Part shown: positions 1 to 8,618 of the stretch, in pieces
How the letters are laid out: the number at the start of each line of letters is the position of its first letter
How positions within the stretch are numbered: the stretch's first letter is position 1
Assembly (NCBI RefSeq): GCF_023667495.1
Contig: NZ_JAMOZL010000001.1
Span: forward strand, 1-64,000
DNA: 64,000 bases
From: Dyadobacter sp. MSC1_007
Lineage (GTDB): Bacteria; Bacteroidota; Bacteroidia; Cytophagales; Spirosomataceae
Direction: 5' to 3'
Position numbers and translations under genes: made by a program
Notes under the pieces: generated by a model
Databases searched by the model: none
What the model was told of the DNA's origin: nothing
What the model saw: only the letters and a program-made list of their open reading frames with translations

Positions 1-185
1 ATGCATTAGCGGAACGGGTAAATGGCATCTTAAAGCAGGAATTCCTGCTGGACGCCACCTTTAAAAGCAAAAGTAGCTGCCTGCAATCAGTGAAAGAAGC
101 AATTAAACTTTACAATGAGAAACGGCCGCATTGGTCACTAAACCTTAAAACACCAGCCCAAATACACACCATGAAAGTAGCTTAA
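1..185 (+). CDS. IS3-family transposase (OrfB-type DDE integrase core), C-terminal fragment
   Basis: Reading from base 3, the frame encodes about 60 residues ending at TAA 183-185. The start of the fragment, ALAERVNGILKQEF, matches the last catalytic block of IS3-family DDE transposases, in which the Glu of AER is the third acidic residue; YNEKRPHWSL and TPAQIH follow, as is usual at the C-terminus of this family. The first two catalytic acids and the upstream OrfA lie outside the window, so whether the element is intact cannot be judged. The protein would cut and join the ends of its own element. Confidence 0.85.
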   Translation, partial: ALAERVNGILKQEFLLDATFKSKSSCLQSVKEAIKLYNEKRPHWSLNLKTPAQIHTMKVA

Positions 186-226
186 ATAAACATTCACAAT
201 CAGTCCACTTTTTTCAGGACAAGACA
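1..226 (+). mobile_element. IS3-family insertion sequence, right end only
   Basis: The window opens inside an insertion sequence. The transposase reading frame stops at 185, and the next 40 bases hold CAGTCCACTTTTTTCAGGAC followed by AAGACA, which resembles the terminal repeat style of IS3/IS150-type elements in Bacteroidota. The left end lies outside the window, so neither the inverted repeat nor a target-site duplication can be checked; the exact right boundary near 226 is inferred. Confidence 0.45.
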
Positions 227-404
227 GGACGAAAAGAGGAGGAAAGGGAAGAAGGAGGAAGGGACGAAGGATAGAAAGTAAAAAGGGGACGAAAGGGTAT
301 TGTGAAAAATCCCCATTCGTCCCCTTTTTCATTATTTTCTTCCCTCATCCCTCCGTCCATGCTCCCTTCCTGCCTTCTCCATCCTCCCTTCGTCCTTCCT
401 CCCT
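216..404. repeat. Purine-rich arm followed by pyrimidine-rich arm, imperfect long inverted repeat
   Basis: Bases 216-297 are almost all purines on the plus strand and 311-404 almost all pyrimidines. The unit GGACGAA recurs at about 228, 262 and 287, and its complement TTCGTCC at about 316 and 389. The two arms can fold back on each other imperfectly. No convincing gene is present between the transposase end and sodA; a 64-residue open frame here is only a product of the skewed composition. Confidence 0.6.
280..329. terminator. Hairpin with 14-bp perfect arms, probable terminator for sodA
   Basis: AAAAAGGGGACGAA at 280-293 is the exact reverse complement of 316-329, with a 22-base loop. It lies downstream of the sodA stop codon on the minus strand, and each strand ends in a run of T, so it could end transcription in either direction. 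Confidence 0.55.
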
Positions 405-406
405 AA

Positions 407-1132
407 CTAGGCCTTTTTCAAATTCTCCGCTACCTTATCCCAGTTCACCACATCCCAGAATGCCTTGATGTAGTCCGGGCGTTTGTTTTGGTAATGTAGG
501 TAATAAGCGTGTTCCCACACGTCCAAGGCAAGAACAGGTGTTCCTTTGATATCGGACACGTCCATCAGCGGGTTATCCTGGTTGGGTGTTGAACCTACTG
601 CAAGCTTGCCGCCTTTGGCTACAAGCCATGCCCAGCCGGAGCCGAAACGTGTGGTAGCAGCTTTGGTAAACTCTTCCTTGAACTTATCGAAAGAACCAAA
701 CTGACCATTAATAGCATCTGCGACAGCGCCGGTAGGGGCTGCGCTCTTTTTCGGGCCCATTACTTCCCAAAAGAATGTATGGTTCCAATGCCCGCCTCCG
801 TTGTTACGGATCGCCATTGGTGCCTTGCTGATTGATTTAATGATTTCATCCAGCGATTTTTTCTCGAATTCAGTGCCTTTTACAGCGTCGTTGAGATTTT
901 TAACATAAGCTGCATGGTGTTTTCCGTAATGGATCTCCATTGTCATTTTGTCAATACTCGGCTCCAATGCACCGAAGTCATAAGGTAGCGGTGCCTGCTT
1001 GAATGGCGCAGTTTCTGCAAGTATCGTGGTTGATGAACCTGCACCCGGCGCACCGGCAAAAGTCTGCTCAGTCAATGCTCCTGCGGTGATTGCGCCGCCG
1101 GCCAGTGTCCGCAAAAATTCTGTTCTATTCAT
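407..1132 (-). CDS. sodA: Superoxide dismutase, Fe/Mn family, probably Mn type, with N-terminal export signal
   Basis: Converts superoxide to peroxide and oxygen. The 241-residue protein carries the four metal ligands of the family: His68 in EIHYGKHH, His118 in WNHTFFW, Asp204 and His208 in DVWEHAYY. The GGGHWNH stretch and the Gln in NQDNPLM fit the Mn type better than the Fe type. The first 40 residues are extra compared with cytoplasmic SODs and look like a signal ([14 protein letters not shown] then alanine-rich), similar to Tat-type signals but lacking the second Arg. An extracytoplasmic location is therefore inferred. It stands 23 bases downstream of recR on the same strand. Confidence 0.93.
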   Translation of the reverse strand: MNRTEFLRTLAGGAITAGALTEQTFAGAPGAGSSTTILAETAPFKQAPLPYDFGALEPSIDKMTMEIHYGKHHAAYVKNLNDAVKGTEFEKKSLDEIIKSISKAPMAIRNNGGGHWNHTFFWEVMGPKKSAAPTGAVADAINGQFGSFDKFKEEFTKAATTRFGSGWAWLVAKGGKLAVGSTPNQDNPLMDVSDIKGTPVLALDVWEHAYYLHYQNKRPDYIKAFWDVVNWDKVAENLKKA

Positions 1133-1155
1133 AATTTCCTATTAAGTGTTTAGTT

Positions 1156-1770
1156 TCAATCGTAGGCCACCCGGCTTACGATACTTCTTCCGAGGGTGAT
1201 TTCGTCCGCATATTCGAGATCACCGCCTATGGGGATGCCACGGGCGATGGTGCTCATTTTGACTCCGGTAGTTTTTAATTTCTTTTGCAGGTAAAAGGCA
1301 GTCGTGTCGCCCTCCATGGTGGGGCTGAGCGCCAGGATTATTTCCTGAACGGGCTCCGCTTCTCCGGTTTGCTCGACCCTGGACAGCAATGAATCGATTT
1401 CAAGATCCGACGGCCCGATCCCTTCCAGTGGCGAGATAATCCCTCCCAGCACATGGTAAAGCCCGCGGTATTGGTTCGTGGATTCAATGGCGAGCACGTC
1501 GCGCGTGTCCACTACGACACAAATTATCGTCTTGTCGCGTTTAGGATTGCTGCAAATATTGCAAAGTGCTTCGTCCGCAATATTATGGCATTGGGTGCAA
1601 TAGGTGGTTTTGGTACGCATATTCACCAACGCTTCGGAGAGCGAACGGGTTTGTTCCTCCTCCCTTTTCAGCAAATGGAGTGCCAGGCGCAATGCTGTTT
1701 TCTTCCCGATTCCCGGAAGCCGGGAAATTTCGCTTACGGCATCCTCAATAAGGCGCGAGGGATAATTCAT
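1156..1770 (-). CDS. recR: Recombination mediator protein RecR
   Basis: Acts with RecF/RecO in loading RecA at gaps during recombinational repair. The 204-residue length is standard. Seen in order: helix-hairpin-helix region (SRLPGIGKKTALRLA, 16-30), a C4 zinc motif with Cys58, Cys61, Cys70 and Cys73, a Toprim domain from about 80 including VVVDTRD and LSPTMEGD, and the C-terminal ARGIPIGGDLEYAD block typical of RecR. The start is an ATG. It probably shares a transcript with sodA downstream. Confidence 0.97.
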   Translation of the reverse strand: MNYPSRLIEDAVSEISRLPGIGKKTALRLALHLLKREEEQTRSLSEALVNMRTKTTYCTQCHNIADEALCNICSNPKRDKTIICVVVDTRDVLAIESTNQYRGLYHVLGGIISPLEGIGPSDLEIDSLLSRVEQTGEAEPVQEIILALSPTMEGDTTAFYLQKKLKTTGVKMSTIARGIPIGGDLEYADEITLGRSIVSRVAYD

Positions 1771-1856
1771 GTGAAAGATTAGGTGTTGGTTTTGATGGAT
1801 TTATCAAAACCTGATTTGTTGATGCTGGAAACGAATGTTGCCCGGGCAAATGCAAC

Positions 1857-2132
1857 TTAATGGATTTCGGCGGAAATACCTCTCCGGCAGATCTCGTTTC
1901 GCATGCCTGTCAGCTCTTCGAATGCACCTTCTTTCACAGCGCATTTTCCTTTGTAATGGATAATAATCGTGCACTGTTCCGCCTGTTCATTGGAATGGCC
2001 GCAAACCTGGATCAAAGTGTCGATAACCCAGTCGAAAGTATTCACGTCATCATTGTAGATTACGAGCTTCTTGATGTCGGTCTCTACGGTTTTATCCAGA
2101 ATTTCCAGCTCTGTATCTGTGAGCGCTTGCAT
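1857..2132 (-). CDS. clpS: ATP-dependent Clp protease adaptor ClpS
   Basis: Delivers N-degron substrates to ClpA(P). The 91-residue protein has the ClpS core: LVIYNDDVNTFDWVI near residues 23-37 (the NDD/TF substrate-pocket region) and IIHYKGKCAVKEG. A longer frame exists from a TTG codon at 2141, but the ATG at 2132 gives the expected short N-terminus. The sequence TAGATTTG on the minus strand (2158-2165) fits the Bacteroidota -7 box, although the leader would be short. It is followed by recR on the same strand after about 85 bases. Confidence 0.9.
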   Translation of the reverse strand: MQALTDTELEILDKTVETDIKKLVIYNDDVNTFDWVIDTLIQVCGHSNEQAEQCTIIIHYKGKCAVKEGAFEELTGMRNEICRRGISAEIH

Positions 2133-2238
2133 AACAACCAAATTTCTGTTTGATTAGCAAATCTAATTAAAAACGCAGATTATCGGAAGTTTTAAGCCCC
2201 TTTTAATGCGCTTCCGCTATTCATATAACCCCACTTGA

Positions 2239-3708
2239 ATGAACCCTTACATCTCGCTGATCATCCTGGTCGTCTATTTCGGAATGCTTATTACGGTTTC
2301 GATATACACTTCCAAAGGTGCGGATACCAATACTTTTTTTACCGCAAACCGGCAATCGCCGTGGTATCTGGTGGCTTTCGGGATGATCGGGACGTCGCTG
2401 TCCGGAGTAACCTTCGTATCGGTGCCGGGCGCGGTGGCGAACATCCAGTTTTCGTATTTTCAGGTGGTCATCGGTTATATCCTGGGCTATTTTGTGATTG
2501 GTACAGTGCTGATGCCGTTATATTACAGGCTGAACCTGATTTCAATCTATTCCTATCTTGAACAACGCTTCGGCTTCTGGTCCTACAAAACCGGTTCCGG
2601 ATTTTTCCTGCTTTCCCGGACAATAGGTTCTGCCGTGCGGCTTTACGTGGCTGCACAGGTGCTGCAACTTGCATTGTTTAAGCCATTGGGCGTGCCGTTT
2701 GAAGTGGCAGTAGCCATTACTATCTTCCTGATCTGGATCTATACTTTCAAGGGCGGCGTCAAAACGATTATCGTTACGGACACTTTGCAGACATTCTTTC
2801 TGATCACGGCAGTGGTACTGACGATTTTCCTGGTTTCTAATGAGCTGAATCTTGACGGATTCGGAGGCATTTGGAATGCAGTGCAGAAGAGTGGCTATTC
2901 AAAAATATTTTACTGGGAAATTAATGATCCCAAGAACTTCTTCAAGCAGTTTTTTGCTGGCGTTTTTATTGCGATTGTCATGACAGGCCTCGATCAGGAC
3001 TTGATGCAGAAGAACCTTACCTGCAAGAATATAGGCGAGGCACAGAAGAACATGTTCTGGTTTGTAGTGGTGCTAGTGATCGTGAATTTCCTGTTTTTGT
3101 CATTGGGGGCATTGCTATACGTATATGCGGAAGCGCAGGGAATACCAGCACCAGCCAAAACGGACGAGTTCTATCCGATGCTCGCCTTGAACCATCTGGG
3201 AATCGTAGTGGGGATAACCTTTCTGCTTGGAATCACCGCTGCCACCTATGCAAGTTCCGATTCAGCGCTTACGGCGCTCACCACAGCATTTTGCATCGAC
3301 TTCATGAATATCGAGAAAAGGCCGGAAGCAAAACGCTCTACGATCAAGTTCTGGGTCCACGTTGGATTTTCGGTAGTATTTTATATAGTAATACTGATTT
3401 TCAATCGTTTAAATAGTAAAGAAGTAATTACCGCTGTGTTCGATCTGGCGGGCTACACTTATGGTCCGCTTCTGGGGTTGTTCTCCTTCGGGGCTTTTCT
3501 TAAACGGCCGGTAATCGACAAATGGGTGCCATTCGTCTGCCTTCTGGCCCCGGTGTTGACCTACATTATCAACGACCATTCGGCAGAGTGGTTCGGTGGT
3601 TACAAATTCGGGTTTGAGAGGCTGATCATCAATGGTTTAATCACATTCGCGGGCCTTTGGTTACTCCACGACCGAAAAGCCAAAAGATACGTTCCGTACT
3701 CGTCGTAG
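2239..3708 (+). CDS. Sodium:solute symporter (SSS family) membrane transporter
   Basis: A 489-residue, strongly hydrophobic protein with about 13 predicted membrane spans. The segment GTSLSGVTFVSVPG (about 51-64) and the tract around LGITAATYASSDSALTALTTAF (about 331-352) are characteristic of SSS transporters (PutP/SGLT fold), the latter carrying the Ser/Thr-rich Na+-site helix. The substrate cannot be read from the sequence; relatives carry sugars, amino acids or carboxylates. It is transcribed away from clpS and stands alone; the next gene is 194 bases downstream. Confidence 0.9.
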   Translation: MNPYISLIILVVYFGMLITVSIYTSKGADTNTFFTANRQSPWYLVAFGMIGTSLSGVTFVSVPGAVANIQFSYFQVVIGYILGYFVIGTVLMPLYYRLNLISIYSYLEQRFGFWSYKTGSGFFLLSRTIGSAVRLYVAAQVLQLALFKPLGVPFEVAVAITIFLIWIYTFKGGVKTIIVTDTLQTFFLITAVVLTIFLVSNELNLDGFGGIWNAVQKSGYSKIFYWEINDPKNFFKQFFAGVFIAIVMTGLDQDLMQKNLTCKNIGEAQKNMFWFVVVLVIVNFLFLSLGALLYVYAEAQGIPAPAKTDEFYPMLALNHLGIVVGITFLLGITAATYASSDSALTALTTAFCIDFMNIEKRPEAKRSTIKFWVHVGFSVVFYIVILIFNRLNSKEVITAVFDLAGYTYGPLLGLFSFGAFLKRPVIDKWVPFVCLLAPVLTYIINDHSAEWFGGYKFGFERLIINGLITFAGLWLLHDRKAKRYVPYSS

Positions 3709-3902
3709 GCCACTATTCAGCATATTTCTAAATTATCGTTTTGCAGCGATACGGTTACTTATTTCTGTATATTATTCTTGCATTTATCCAAAAAAATGTT
3801 AACTTTCTGATAAATCAGCCATCGTAAAGATGCCACCTGATGGATGTTGAAATTGAAAGATTGAGTTGAGTTATTTTATGTAACAAACTAAACTTTTGCA
3901 AT

Positions 3903-4475
3903 ATGAAAACACTGTCAGTCATTTTATTAGGAGTTGTACTCTGCCTTTCGTGCAAAGACAAATCCGGCGAAGAGGAAGCTTCCCGTCAAGCCAATCTTGC
4001 AAAAGAAAAGCAAGCCATCATAGCAGTTATAGAAAATGAAACCAGGTCATTTTTCGCCAGGGATTACAATGCCTGGAAGGCGAATTACGCGCAGACTGAC
4101 TACGCTTTTCAAGCATGGAGCAACGACGACGGTACCTTTGATTCCAACGTAGGTTGGACGGATATTAACAAGCAGGTCGGCAAGTATATCACCGATAACC
4201 CCGAACCTGTTTCCAGCCACCCGATCGTCGAACGAAAGAATATGATCTTTAAGTTTTATGATGATAATGTGGCTTACCTTACCTGGGATCAGTTCAATAG
4301 TGATAAGACCAAGAAGAATTTCCATCACAGCAAAGAAGTGAGGCTACTGGAAAAAATCAATGGCGAATGGAAGATCGTTTGTGTGTCGGCATTCTGGGAT
4401 TACCGGCACCCAATCCCCGCGAGCAGGTTACCGATGATTCAGAAAATTGCCAATGAAAGCAGAGGGAAAATTTGA
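3903..4475 (+). CDS. Lipoprotein with NTF2-like (SnoaL/DUF4440-type) domain
   Basis: A 190-residue protein beginning with a lipoprotein signal (hydrophobic stretch then LCLSC, Cys17 the likely lipidated residue). From about residue 35 the pattern of an amphipathic helix (KQAIIAVIENETRSFFARDYNAWKA), central strands, and a closing strand with the phrase EVRLLEKINGEWKIVCVSAFW is typical of NTF2-like single-domain proteins. No catalytic residues can be assigned. It is monocistronic. A role outside the cytoplasmic membrane is inferred from the lipobox only. Confidence 0.7.
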   Translation: MKTLSVILLGVVLCLSCKDKSGEEEASRQANLAKEKQAIIAVIENETRSFFARDYNAWKANYAQTDYAFQAWSNDDGTFDSNVGWTDINKQVGKYITDNPEPVSSHPIVERKNMIFKFYDDNVAYLTWDQFNSDKTKKNFHHSKEVRLLEKINGEWKIVCVSAFWDYRHPIPASRLPMIQKIANESRGKI

Positions 4476-4611
4476 ACCCGTGCAACCTTTAATGCGTTCG
4501 CTTTCAAATGGTAATGTTCGGTTCCGAACATCACTTATTCGAGGCACGGAAAGATTTGAAATTTGAGAAATTGTTTTTAAGTAGTTGATAGATAGTTGGT
4601 TGTGATAGTGA

Positions 4612-4660
4612 TGTGCCGGGTTTGTATCCTATGGATTCGAACCTGGCACATCCTTTTTTT
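4612..4660 (+). terminator. Rho-independent terminator candidate
   Basis: TGTGCCGGGTT at 4612-4622 pairs with AACCTGGCACA at 4640-4650 (one G-U pair), followed by seven T at 4653-4659. It lies 137 bases after the upstream lipoprotein gene and 53 bases before the next start. Confidence 0.55.
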
Positions 4661-4712
4661 ATTTAGAGTCAACTGTGCATTTGTACAGAACCAACTTTTA
4701 ATAACATTAGCC

Positions 4713-5105
4713 ATGAAAATCTCAATTGTTTCAAACATGATCTGCGCCTTAGCGCTCACTTTGTCTCTTGCCTCATTTACAACAGACAAAAAGAAAGACA
4801 AAAAAGAAGAAACTGCCAGCGTGACGTTCGATGCGGCCATTTACAAGGTCGGCGACAGTAACAAAGTGAAATTGTCGGTCAATAAGAATGCCAATGAAAG
4901 GCTGCGGGTGGTTGTGAAAGACAAGGCCGGAAAACTATACTATTCCGAAGTGTTCAATCAGAGAGATTCGAAATACCGTCGGATATTCGACCTGGCTGAA
5001 ATGGGCGATGGTACTTATTATTTCGAACTATTTCATAAAAAAGAAAAACTGGTGAAGGAAGTGAATATTGAGAGCACCAATTCCAAATTGATCTCCCTGC
5101 AATAA
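4713..5105 (+). CDS. Small exported protein of unknown function
   Basis: A 130-residue protein: signal peptide (MKISIVSNMICALALTLSLA), then a very lysine/glutamate-rich linker (DKKKDKKEE), then an all-beta region with VVVKDKAGKLYYSEVF and DGTYYFELFHKKEKLVKEV. The closing part resembles the immunoglobulin-like beta-sandwich tails common in secreted Bacteroidota proteins, but the match is by eye only. An open frame continues upstream to 4596, but that part runs through the terminator hairpin, so the ATG at 4713 is preferred. It is a single-gene unit ending at a strong terminator. Confidence 0.65.
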   Translation: MKISIVSNMICALALTLSLASFTTDKKKDKKEETASVTFDAAIYKVGDSNKVKLSVNKNANERLRVVVKDKAGKLYYSEVFNQRDSKYRRIFDLAEMGDGTYYFELFHKKEKLVKEVNIESTNSKLISLQ

Positions 5106-5112
5106 GCTTATT

Positions 5113-5154
5113 AAACGAAAAATCCCGGTCACTATGGCCGGGATTTTTTCGTTT
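5113..5154. terminator. Bidirectional terminator between convergent genes
   Basis: AAACGAAAAATCCCGG pairs with CCGGGATTTTTTCGTTT across a 9-base loop with a single bulge. It sits between the stop of the small exported protein and the stop of the minus-strand alkyltransferase-like gene, with T runs on both strands. Confidence 0.85.
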
Positions 5155-5485
5155 AATGCAATTCTTTTTCGGGGTCCCAGAAGCATTGCTCCCAGTTCTG
5201 GATCTTTCCGTTCCTGACTTTTACACCTTCACTTTCGAGCCGTTCCTGCATAGTGGTGGGAGTTTCGAACAAGCGTGCGGCGGTGAGCTCGCCCTGCTTG
5301 TTGACAACCCGGTGAGCAGGGAGGTCCTTTTGATTATAGCTGCTACCCATTGCCCATCCTACGACCCTGGCGCCTCTTTTCTCGCCCAGGTAAGCGGCAA
5401 TGGCGCCGTAAGAAGTAGCCCGCCCTTTCGGAATCTGCCTTACCACATCGTATACATCATTGAAAAAGTCGTTTCCCTGCTTCAT
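5153..5485 (-). CDS. Alkyltransferase-like protein (ATL), MGMT-fold DNA-binding protein without the reactive cysteine
   Basis: A 110-residue protein matching the DNA-binding half of O6-alkylguanine-DNA alkyltransferase ([20 protein letters not shown], then [10 protein letters not shown]). Where true alkyltransferases have PCHRV, this protein has PAHRV, with Ala57 in place of the nucleophile. That substitution defines ATLs, which bind O6-alkylguanine and flag it for nucleotide excision repair; that role is known for the family and inferred here. The start codon overlaps the DUF3109 stop as ATGA, so translation is probably coupled. An upstream in-frame extension to 5545 overlaps DUF3109 and is rejected. 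Confidence 0.88.
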   Translation of the reverse strand: MKQGNDFFNDVYDVVRQIPKGRATSYGAIAAYLGEKRGARVVGWAMGSSYNQKDLPAHRVVNKQGELTAARLFETPTTMQERLESEGVKVRNGKIQNWEQCFWDPEKELH

Positions 5486-6069
5486 TTTTCGTTTGCACGT
5501 GTTTCCTGGCGCTCGTCGATCTCTGCGGAGAGCTGGCGGTACCAATCTTCTCCGTAAGCGCGGATCAACGGTTCTTTCAGGAATTTATATACGGGTACTT
5601 TCAGTTCCTGACCGAGGCTACATGCGGGGCTGCATATTTCCCAACGGTCATAATTGAGGGCGTGATATTGTTCATATTTGGTGACCCTGATCGGGTAGAG
5701 ATGGCAGGAGATCGGTTTTTTATAGGTGATCTTACCGTCGTTATAAGCTTCTTCGATGCCACATTTCAAGATGCCTCTCTTATCGTAAATGGCATAAGCG
5801 CACTCTTTGCCATTGATAATAGGCGTCACGTAGTCGCCGTCCCAATCTTTGGTGTAAGTTCCTTCCTTTGCGATGACAGCCTTGCCGGCTTCTGTCAGAT
5901 AAGGCGCTACTTGTGGGTAAATTTCATCGAGAATAGCCAGTTCACCTTCGTCCAACGGCGCTCCCGAATCTCCTTCCACACAACACGCGCCTTTGCATTT
6001 ATCGAGGTTACAGACAAATTGCTGGTCTTCGATATCGTCGCTGATACAGGTATTTTCAATGAGGATCAT
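5482..6069 (-). CDS. DUF3109 family cysteine-rich protein
   Basis: A 195-residue cytoplasmic protein with no signal peptide. It opens with [16 protein letters not shown] and carries a cluster of cysteines (Cys20, Cys25, Cys29, Cys30) in [11 protein letters not shown], with further cysteines in [27 protein letters not shown] and EICSPAC. This arrangement is that of DUF3109, a Bacteroidota family resembling YkgJ-type metal-chelating proteins; metal binding is likely but unproven. The function is unknown. It is the sixth gene of the galE-to-ATL run, 12 bases after the LysM transglycosylase gene and coupled to the ATL gene. Confidence 0.85.
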   Translation of the reverse strand: MILIENTCISDDIEDQQFVCNLDKCKGACCVEGDSGAPLDEGELAILDEIYPQVAPYLTEAGKAVIAKEGTYTKDWDGDYVTPIINGKECAYAIYDKRGILKCGIEEAYNDGKITYKKPISCHLYPIRVTKYEQYHALNYDRWEICSPACSLGQELKVPVYKFLKEPLIRAYGEDWYRQLSAEIDERQETRANEK

Positions 6070-6081
6070 AATGTTAACAAC

Positions 6082-8586
6082 CTACTGCTGAGGTATTTTT
6101 AGTTTTTGTCCAACCATAACACTATTTCCCGACATATTGTTTAATTTCTTGATGTCGTCGATACTGATATGGTAATTCTGCGCAATCCTGAACAGTGTTT
6201 CGCCAGGCGCAACTGTATGGGTCTGGCTACCCGAAGGCTGGCTTTCTGGTTCAGACTCGCCATCGGCCTTCCTGACGCGCAATTTTTGGCCCGATTTCAG
6301 ACGATCAGATTCAGTCAGGTTATTAAGAGTCAGTAATTCTTTAATGCTGATGCCGTATGCTTTTGAAACACTATAATAGGTCTGTCCGCCCTGAACAACA
6401 TGGAATTCGTTGCCTGGATTGGCGGTGAGCCTTGTTTCCTCTTTGATTTCTTCCGGAGTTTTGAAAGTTTCAGCAGGGGCGGGACGGCTCACAGCTACTT
6501 TCGCAGGTTCTGCTTTCTCGGCAACTTCTTCTGGATGAGTAGCGCCTTCGCCCGCTTTGGAAACCAGCAGTTTCTGGCCGGTTACGAGCCTGCTCTGAGC
6601 GGAACGGTTGTTAATTGTCAGCAGCTCACGCAGTGACAAATTGTATTTGCCTGCAATGCCAAAATAGGTGTCCCCCGGTTCAACAATATGGTAACCAGTC
6701 GATGCCGATGCCGAAACCTCAGTTTCCCGGTTGGGTGATTTACCTTGTCTTTTAGCTTCTGCTTCGCGCGCTGCTTTTTCGGCAGCGGCAGCACGTTGTT
6801 GGCGGGCGTATACCGAACCTGCTATTGCGGTGGTGCTCCGCGTATCATTTGGTGTTACAACTTTGGAAGGCGTTTCGGATTTGGCTGCCTTTTCTTCCTC
6901 TGCGGTTTTAAATGAAGAACTGGTATCGTCCTGCGTGATGATCACCACGCGGTCGTTGGCATTAGCTGCCGGGGCGGAAGGCTTGTAAAGGCCGGCCTGA
7001 TTTGTTGTTTTCGGTGTGGTAGTTGTTGTTGCTGGTGCAGAAGCTGCCACAGGAGCGGTTGTTTCGACGCTTTGATTCTCTTTTGGAGCACTACTGTCAC
7101 TTTTCTCAACAAGTACTGGTGTATATTTTTTACGGCCTGATGGTTTCTCCGGGATAGTGTTCGTCGGTGCGCTGGCTGTCGTGGCTGCAGGTGTTTTTTG
7201 AGGGACAACTGCAATCACAGAATCCTTCATAACCGGACTTGTTTGCTGTGGCGGTGCGATGATTTCAATAGGCTGCTTGCGAGGCCGCTTTTTGTTCAAA
7301 AACAACACCTGGCCAGTCTGGATAGGATAATTGCGGCTGGTTGTCCGGTTAAATTTCAGCAAGCTTACCAATCTCACACCATATTGATGTGAAACGCTCA
7401 GCCAGGTATCGCCCGGCCGTGCGGTGTGGAATGGCGTCGATGCTTTTTTATGTTTGCGTGCGAGATAATAAACCTGGCCGGGGATCAATGGCATATCAGC
7501 CAGGAGATCGTTGTAGCGCATGAACTTCGGTGCGCGGATACCAGCTGCTTTTGCCAGCGTCCTCGGTTTATCGCCTGCGCGGGCTTCAATACCAGGCAGC
7601 CCATTGATCTCGTATAAAGTCGGGGCATTTGGTTCTTTGAGCTGCACTGCCGACTTTTTAAGCACCGGGAATCCGGTGTCTTCATAAACAGAGGCTACTG
7701 CGGACTGTTTAGGCGGCAAAGACAATTTTTCACGTACAGAAGCAACCTGGTTCAGCGGAACCGGTAATGTGACAAGGTACTCGCGGTCGTTCGGGATTTT
7801 GTCGTCGTTCAGCCATTTGTTGAAGCTTTTGAGATCCGCAGAAGCAATGCCCAATGAACCGGCAATCTGATCGAAGCTCTGGCCTTTACCATAATCCGAC
7901 TCCATCAGCACAAATGTATTAGGAGACTTATACCGCTCGATCCCCGATTCCAATGCGATTTTGTGAGCAAAAAAGCGGAGCATATAGCGATCAGTCTTTG
8001 CAGTAAGCGTAACTTCCCTGGCATACGCCCAACTCGCAGGCACTACTTTTTTCACGCCGCCTGCACCCTGGTAATAAGAGTATAGCGTAGTTACCCAGTT
8101 GTTGAACTGCTGGTTATTCTTTTTGAGATACCAGGCAGCGGCATGGGTGGACGCGCTGATATTTTTTCTTTCATCCACATCGCCATCCACACGCAGGTTC
8201 AGCTCACGGGCCGTTTCCGGTTTGAACTGCCAATAACCCACGGCGTTCGAGCTAGATACGACGTCAGGCCGGAAGGAGCTTTCCTGTACAGCCAGGTATT
8301 TGAAATCAATGGGAACCTCTTCATCCATCAAAATACCTTCCACAATAGGGAAATGCAGGATCGCACGATCCATTTTTTCTTCCCAGAATTTCCTGTTGGA
8401 CATCAGGCTTTTTACGTCTTCCTCGATGATATTCTGGGCGCCCCGATCAAATTTGACAGTGATACCTCCGAACGATACACTCGCCGGGATCTCGGGCAAT
8501 GCTTGGGCACGAAGTGAACCGCTCGTCAATAATACGAAGAGGGTGATAGCAAATGAGGTGATGTTTTGAATGCAAATTCTGGCCAT
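6082..8586 (-). CDS. Lytic transglycosylase (MltD-like) with four LysM domains
   Basis: An 834-residue exported protein. Signal peptide 1-28; SLT/goose-lysozyme-like catalytic domain about 75-215 with the catalytic Glu102 in YLAVQESSFRP and the GYWQF block; a region to about 380; then LysM domains near 387-430, 631-675, 727-771 and 788-832 (each with an HxVxPGDT-like opening and a TGQKLxV ending). A Thr/Ala/Lys-rich low-complexity linker occupies about 440-625. It would bind and cleave peptidoglycan glycan strands in the periplasm. MltD of E. coli is about half this length with two LysM repeats, so this is an enlarged version. It is co-directional with the nucleotide-sugar genes (32-base gap to the methyltransferase). 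Confidence 0.93.
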   Translation of the reverse strand: MARICIQNITSFAITLFVLLTSGSLRAQALPEIPASVSFGGITVKFDRGAQNIIEEDVKSLMSNRKFWEEKMDRAILHFPIVEGILMDEEVPIDFKYLAVQESSFRPDVVSSSNAVGYWQFKPETARELNLRVDGDVDERKNISASTHAAAWYLKKNNQQFNNWVTTLYSYYQGAGGVKKVVPASWAYAREVTLTAKTDRYMLRFFAHKIALESGIERYKSPNTFVLMESDYGKGQSFDQIAGSLGIASADLKSFNKWLNDDKIPNDREYLVTLPVPLNQVASVREKLSLPPKQSAVASVYEDTGFPVLKKSAVQLKEPNAPTLYEINGLPGIEARAGDKPRTLAKAAGIRAPKFMRYNDLLADMPLIPGQVYYLARKHKKASTPFHTARPGDTWLSVSHQYGVRLVSLLKFNRTTSRNYPIQTGQVLFLNKKRPRKQPIEIIAPPQQTSPVMKDSVIAVVPQKTPAATTASAPTNTIPEKPSGRKKYTPVLVEKSDSSAPKENQSVETTAPVAASAPATTTTTPKTTNQAGLYKPSAPAANANDRVVIITQDDTSSSFKTAEEEKAAKSETPSKVVTPNDTRSTTAIAGSVYARQQRAAAAEKAAREAEAKRQGKSPNRETEVSASASTGYHIVEPGDTYFGIAGKYNLSLRELLTINNRSAQSRLVTGQKLLVSKAGEGATHPEEVAEKAEPAKVAVSRPAPAETFKTPEEIKEETRLTANPGNEFHVVQGGQTYYSVSKAYGISIKELLTLNNLTESDRLKSGQKLRVRKADGESEPESQPSGSQTHTVAPGETLFRIAQNYHISIDDIKKLNNMSGNSVMVGQKLKIPQQ

Positions 8587-8618
8587 AAGTAGTAAAATGC
8601 TCGGCTAACTTTTGAGTA

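Noticed and set aside
138..332. 64-residue minus-strand frame
   Set aside because: It covers the transposase end and the purine/pyrimidine repeat, and its composition (Pro/Leu/Phe-rich) follows from the skewed DNA.
4596..4712. 39-residue N-terminal extension of the small exported protein
   Set aside because: It runs through a terminator hairpin and would bury the signal peptide inside the protein.
6400..7685. Several frames on both strands inside the LysM transglycosylase gene
   Set aside because: The repetitive Ala/Thr/Lys-rich linker leaves alternative frames open; none has a motif or plausible start context.
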